From Sarcomyxa edulis (lineage: Eukaryota; Basidiomycota; Agaricomycetes; Agaricales; Mycenaceae), in assembly GCA_009761415.1 (NCBI GenBank), contig QUOL01000007.1:1488001-1552000 (forward strand): a stretch of 64,000 nt of DNA. Reading direction: 5' to 3'. Below the pieces are notes generated by a model. It saw only the letters and a program-made list of their open reading frames with translations, did not search any database and had not been told where the DNA came from. Position 1 is the stretch's first letter. The number at the start of each line of letters is the position of its first letter. Shown here piece by piece: positions 58,526 to 64,000 of this stretch. A program made the position numbers and the translations under genes.

Positions 58526-61310
58526 CTAATCATGACGTCCTAGTTCCGTCTTTCTCTGGATGATTTCATCGTTGAGACTGTCTGTGTCTTGTTCGAATAG
58601 TTCTTCACGATCGAGCTCGGCAATCCGTATGACTGGTACCCTGTCCGAGAGACTCTGTCGTCGCTCACGATGGCCGTCGCGGGAACGTTCCCGAGGGGGG
58701 TCACGAAAGCGGATACCATCCATCTCAACACTAGGAGATGTGGCGGTTGTATGATGTGACGAATGGCCACTAGGTTGCGCGAACGGGACGGAAGGAGGGA
58801 GTGGAGAGAGCCGGAGCCTTTGCAAGTCTGCAAAGGAACTTTGTCGAGATTTTGGCTTCTGGGAAGGATGTAGCTGTCCTTCATACGCCGGAATGAATCC
58901 AAGAACGTTTTCGTAATCACCCGCATCTTCCTCGTCAGAACTGTCTGGGTTCCCAACTTCATCTGCGGATGAACCTGCCCACGCACTGGTTCCGTATTTA
59001 GTACTGCGACTCCATCCGAAAAGCCTTTCATCGATCCAAGTCATTGGGTGCGTTAACCCGAGACCTTGTGCATCGACAGCACCAGTGCCACTTTTTCTTC
59101 TCCACATACCCGACGTGCTAGATGGTGGAACACTGGCAGAAGGAACTAGGATCTTCCACTGCCATCATAGGTGAGAGACCGTTGAGCTTTGAGTACACAA
59201 AGTGACGAACCTCATTGAAGTTGCCATATATTTGAGGGCCAAAATCGCTGATGACATCGGCAAGCTCATTGGAGAGCTGAACTCTCATGGTTTTGAGCTG
59301 ATCCAAGGAACGTTGCTGTCCAGGGACAAGAGCTACAATCAAAGGTCTCAAGGACCTGGCAAATATGAGCCACGTGAGATATTGAAGATCATTTAAACGT
59401 ACTTTAGGACATCTACTCCTGCTTCGCCGAATTTCAGCGCAGCAAAATTCATGAAAGGTACCGCAACGGCGACCATGAAGGGCGTCCAGAGTCTCCATTT
59501 CATTGGTGCTTCGGCCTTGATTACAACAAGAAGGGCAAGGAATGCATAAAACCCATACAGAACAGGAGCAACGCCGAGAGAGATAAGAACTTTCCATGTC
59601 GCGAGCACATCGCGTCCTGCGACTTTGACTACAGAAGCAGCGAGAGCCTCTGTATAAGATAGATACAGTCAGATAAATCTGGATGTCGAGGAAGTACATC
59701 AAGTAGGAACCTTTGGCCTTTTTTCGCGAGATTATGGACGCGAGAATAAACATTGGGCCATTAAGTATGGTGCCAGGTAACGCAAACATTGTCCAGAGCA
59801 TCAAGAGGCAGACACGATAAGTTAGTAGACCTAGTGTTTTCCAACTAGCCTTTTGCGCACGGGGAACCTGGAAAAAAGCTGGTGAGATATATGAAGTCAT
59901 GAGAACGGTTTACATACTTGATGATCTCGTAAACCGAGATCTCTGAGAAGACGATTGTATTTAAGAACGTCTGTACGCAGTTTTTGCACTCTTGGTTCAT
60001 TCTTGAAATGTATGTATCCTTCTAGCAGCCGTTTGTTGAGCTCAACGACTTGGCCTAACGTGAAATGTTGTCCTGGAGTCTTGTACAGCCGCCGTACAGC
60101 TTGTATCAGCTGGAAACGGACGGTGAGCATGATACAGCTAGAGGAATATGGTCAGTGAGTTACCATTAAAGTGTCGTAATCAGGAGCTCGGACGGTGACT
60201 GTCTTCAGAGCGTCGTAGATAAGATCGAGGAATTTAGCAACTGCCTCTCTCTTTTTGGCTCCACCCTCCTTGAACATATCCACAAATTCCTGCGGGACGT
60301 CAAGAGCAGTACCAAATTCCACCACAGCTCGTGAGCGGAAACGATGGGCATGGAAGTACGATAAGCCAACTGGCACGATCTTGACTCGGACATTGGGGTC
60401 ATTTGCCATCGCTCCTAACGCCATTATGGAAACGCCAGCTTTGAGGGGAAGTAAATCCGTTCTGTCATGACTGCCACCTGAGTTCATTAGTGTCATAACA
60501 GAAATTACAACTCAGAACTTTGACATTACTGACCTTCAGGGAAAATGCCTATACCTCCTCCTTGCTTCAAACATTGATATACGTGACGATACATTTCTTG
60601 TTGGTCAACAAAAGGAAGTTTCTTGAATTCCAAACCGCTTTGACCTTCTTTTTTCAATTCGGCAAGCTTCTCCCTGATCTTTGCCGTACCCTTGCCACTC
60701 TCTCCTCCAAATTCGCGCTTAATCTTGAGTTCTGTGTCTGAAATAACCTCTGCTATCTCCGAAATCGGAGAATTCAGTGATTTTGGAAGCATGATTTGCA
60801 TTCTAGGTTTGAACTCGGAGAGAAAACGTGTTCCTTCACCCAAGACCAAGCACGGGTCATTCGGGCAGAGATAGACGCGTCCAGTACCGGGTGTAGCTGA
60901 ATCTGCAGCCCGAGACACAGGAACTTATGGAGGCGTCAGCAAGTTTCGAATGACAAGGAATGATTCACTCACTACTGTCCATAAGTCGGGCGAAAAAACC
61001 TATGAATTTCCTTTCCATGCTCTTGGCGGCCGTAAGGAACTGGACTCGACGATGTGTTTCGCGGTAAACCTCCAAACTAAGGAGGAGTGGATCGAGAAAC
61101 TACATCCAGGTCAATGGGTATTGTCAAGAGTGGGGAACGAAATGTGTATACTTGATTATGGTGAGGGGCTCCGACGAAGATACAGGGTCCATCGTGAGGT
61201 ATATTGAACGCGCCTCTGGGTCGAACTTCGCGGAAAAAGATCTGGGTGACGACCCGCCAAAACAGCATGGCGGCATCATATCCTAGGTGAGAGTCGTTCG
61301 AAGAGGCCAT
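58526..61310 (-). CDS. Glycerol-3-phosphate / DHAP acyltransferase, Sct1/Gpt2 type
   Basis: ER enzyme for the first step of phospholipid and triacylglycerol synthesis. Nine exons: 61310-61152, 61099-60973, 60923-60534, 60477-60164, 60109-59918, 59867-59711, 59649-59403, 59355-59211, 59158-58526; 2364 nt, 787 residues. The acyltransferase HX4D box (H51 to D56, HNQFLD) is created across the first intron, and the glycerol-phosphate-binding block FPEGGSHDRTD is at about 222-233. Later blocks include VKIVPVGLSYFHAHRFRSRA. Three hydrophobic hairpins at about 400-530 anchor it in the membrane. The C-terminal 210 residues are Ser/Arg/Pro-rich and cytosolic, as in yeast Sct1 and Gpt2, where they carry regulatory phosphorylation. 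Confidence 0.95.
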
Positions 61311-61581
61311 AGACGGGGACGGAGGCAGGACGGAGCAAAACGTTTGGGGTCGTGTTTATTTTTATCGAAGGATTCCGAAGGAGGAGTCGCGAAGGCTTCA
61401 ATCAACAGCCACAAATTCTCAGTCGAAAGAATTATGCCGGCTATTTATGATTTTAAAGCGACATAGGATAGGCTATGCTAGGATACAGAAATGCAGATGA
61501 AAGAATGTCAGATGATGACTACGAGAGCAAGGATATCTATTCGAAAAAAAAGTGGAAGGCAGAGCAAAGCCAGCGATAGAA

Positions 61582-64000
61582 CTAGCTCGATGTCCGTGCT
61601 GACCCAGTGCTCAAGGTACTTGACCTATACTGGAAGATGTCATGCAATCTAGACAACTTGTCCTGCGTGGCTTCAGGAGGACTTGTCTGATGTGGCGATC
61701 GAGCCGGCGGTGGAGACATGGGCACGGGCTCTCGCTGATTAGACTCCAGTTCTAGTGAAATCGTAAGCGTTAAGAAACACAGAAGCACATTTTGAGAAGG
61801 ACTCACTGGACAGCGTGTCCGCTACTCGTTCTTGGTCCTCTGCTGCTCGACTTGCCAACGCTCGATTGATGTACTTTCGAAAAGCGGCACCTGTTGATTC
61901 CAGCATCTTCTCTACGCGTGGTCGTTTGTGGGGATATGCTTTCAAAAAATGATGGAGTTCTGTGATTCCTTCTTTGTGCAGTGCTCCAGTTGTTTCACTA
62001 GATATGTGCCCAATAATCGTGAGCAACTGTCCGTCCGGATCTGGTTCTTCGACAGGTGGGGAAAATGCACTAATGCCGTTGCCGTTCATTGACGAAGAAC
62101 TTGGACTCGTTCGATGGCTAGGAGAGGAATGCCTATGACTGACAGACGCTGCAGAAGACGCGGTTTCTCCTGGAGACAAAGGTCGGCTGGAAGTGGGAGA
62201 GAAGTTTCGCGGAGGCTGTTGATGTACCGTTTCGTTGCGTCGTGTTGGTATGTCTGCACCCGCGCGAGCACTTGAGTTCAATATTCGATACACGTAAGGA
62301 TACACTATAGTTGCAGATGGGTCGTCGAACGAGGCGGAAAGGAGGTCATACACGTCGTCTCCATAATGTGCTTCACGTTGAATCAATATACAGTCGAAGG
62401 TGCGAATGTCTGGAGAACTCACCAACAACATGCTGAATAATGACCTTGATCGTCCGAAGAGGCATGTCTCCGCAAGGTACCTTGTTTGTAGCTCGTGCTC
62501 GCCATTCGTTCGGAGGTACTGACTGTAGGAAGTGTTCAATAGCAGGGAATAGTTCAACCGGGTCTAGCAGTTGTTCGCTGAGATCTTGCGGTATATTTCT
62601 AGCTAGTTTCCAAACACATTTCAAGACCAGTTCCGCAACTTTTGATTCCTTGGAATCTGATGATGTCCCATTGCTTGGAAAAGGTTTCACGATCTGCAGG
62701 AGTAGCGCAAATAGTGCACTTGAAATGATGTAAGAAACGATGACGGAAAACCACATCATTGACTCACCGGAATATTGACATCCGCCGTCCAGTGGCAAAC
62801 AGCCGCAGAATGATCATGTTGATGAAACGAGACAAATCCTTCACTTTCCTGTTCGGGCTGTCATCCGTTTCCAGGAGCCGCAAGGTCAATTCCTCCAGTA
62901 ACGATGTCAAAATATCGACCGTGAGTGATTCGGCGAGTAGTGAATGGTCACAAAAATTATTGAGCGTCTGTATAAGGTGTTTAGCGAGCCGGAAATTATC
63001 CTCAGGAATGAGATCATCCGGTCGGTCGAAAACGTGAGCCATTTGGAGGGTAATAGTCTCTATCAGGCCTTCTGTGTGTTCTGCGAGTTCGCGATATTGC
63101 GCAGACGACGGGCCAGCTTCTGGCCCAACGGCAAGAATTCTCTGAATCTTTTTCAGAGCATCCACGCTACGCGTTGGGTCACTACTGAGAATACTGGAGA
63201 TTGTGATTGTGATGCTATCGGCAGTGTCCGGATGAGGAAGATTAGGGTCTAACTGCTCATCATACATCGACTCGGCTGTTGTCAAGGACGGGGGCCGTTG
63301 TGTCATTCGCGAAGGTGCAGGCTCATCCATGAGAGCATCCTCACGAGATGCAGTACTCGACGGAATAGGAGGGACAATTGGACGAGGTCGACCAAGACGT
63401 GAAGGAAGCATACTCTTCGGACGGCCGATTCCCGTGGGAGATGATGGCCCAGCCGTAGGCGGGCGGGCGGTTCGCGCAGGTGAAGCAGGACGAGTGATTT
63501 GAGATGGAGTCGGAGATGTTGGTCTCAGAGTCTGAGCAGGAGAGGACGGCCGAGCCAGCCTAGACGCACCGGACACGGATGGACTCGCTGACCGGGGGAT
63601 TCCTCCCATCCGTGACATTGGAGAGCCAGGTCGAGGGATGCCTGCGGTTAGACGAGTGATTTGTTGAGGGGGCGCAACAGGTGCTTCGGGCTTAACTTGA
63701 GCGCCGCTTGGTCCTGCGACACGGCGAAGTCGTTCCTCTAATTGTGTTTTGTCCTTAGGAGATAGAGGTCCAACTAGTGACCAGACTTTCTCGCCCACGT
63801 GGGCATATCCTTCGCTGTGTCAAGGTATGAGACAATACTATGCAATAGAAATCTCAACCTGGGACTGACCTTAGAGCACCAAGCGCAGATTTACGAACTT
63901 GAGAGTCTTTGTCGGCGAGCATCGCAGCCATTATAGGAAAGGCTTTACTTGGTTCACATGCACCCATGCCCGATCGCTTCAGTAAGCCTGCCATTTCATC
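61582..64000 (-). CDS. XMAP215/Dis1/Stu2 microtubule polymerase (C-terminal part)
   Basis: Microtubule plus-end polymerase with TOG domains; the N-terminal TOG array lies beyond the right edge. Visible exons: from the edge to 63870, then 63814-62768, 62718-62423, 62370-61807 and 61751-61582. The rightmost text (AAMLADKDSQVRKSALGAL, then SEGYAHVGEKVWSLVGPLSP) is the end of a TOG HEAT repeat. Next comes a Ser/Pro/Arg-rich basic linker with repeated RPxSP units that would contact the microtubule lattice. The conserved C-terminal domain follows (LAKHLIQTLNNF, DLSRFINMIILRLFATG). The tail GITELHHFLKAYPHKRPRVE then a Pro-rich end closes the protein. Phases agree at every visible junction. Confidence 0.9.

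Noticed and set aside
1..64000. tRNA genes, CRISPR arrays, insertion sequences or intact transposons
   Set aside because: No intact tRNA B-box context, no regularly spaced repeats, no terminal inverted repeats and no transposase, integrase or reverse-transcriptase motifs were found by eye. A tRNAscan or RepeatMasker run was not possible.

Overview
This window comes from a filamentous basidiomycete, most likely an Agaricomycete mushroom. Genes are dense and cut by many 45-65 nt GT-AG introns. The products are basidiomycete-type orthologs: FKS glucan synthase, an FHIP/RAI16 protein, a UPF0658 Golgi protein and a small Cys-rich protein of a kind I associate with mushrooms. There are no operons, no rRNA, no CRISPR array and no recognisable tRNA. 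I rebuilt exon structures by hand. For every recognised gene the exon lengths sum to a multiple of three and the spliced reading keeps the family motifs; no aligner or RNA data were available.

Left part (0.4-20 kb): a mitochondrial TPR-like membrane protein (430-1917), dipeptidyl peptidase III in 21 exons (2929-6264), a Ptc7-type PP2C phosphatase (8069-6469, minus), a leucine-rich-repeat protein with a disordered Cys-cluster tail (10602-8262, minus), 1,3-beta-glucan synthase FKS (11386-17333) and a coiled-coil protein (19798-17688, minus).

Middle part (20-44 kb): an FHIP/RAI16-like dynein-Hook adaptor; a DNAJC9-like co-chaperone divergent from an Hsp20 small heat shock protein; a PAP2 phosphatase; a UPF0658 Golgi protein in 16 exons; a SETD4-like methyltransferase divergent from a short-chain dehydrogenase; a 1355-residue disordered SP/TP-rich protein; a CCCH zinc-finger protein; an EMB8/YheT-type alpha/beta hydrolase; Gir2/RWDD1; and mitochondrial ribosomal protein bS21m, divergent from Gir2.

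Gene-poor stretch (44-55.6 kb): only three genes are convincing here: an 85-residue Cys-rich protein (45119-45487), a cyclin of the CTD-kinase class (48487-47136, minus) and eIF2B alpha (52684-51150, minus). Around them lie weak open frames, one possible F-box-like relic and an intronless 211-codon orphan.

Right part (55.6-64 kb): methionine aminopeptidase 1, a small putative membrane protein, an Sct1/Gpt2-type glycerol-3-phosphate acyltransferase, and the C-terminal part of an XMAP215/Dis1/Stu2 protein that runs off the window.

The most unusual feature is the number of microexons inside conserved motifs: 2 nt (MetAP1), 6 and 20 nt (DPP III), 9 and 14 nt (UPF0658), and 11 and 15 nt (Ptc7). 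Ordinary ORF or gene finders would probably misread these genes.
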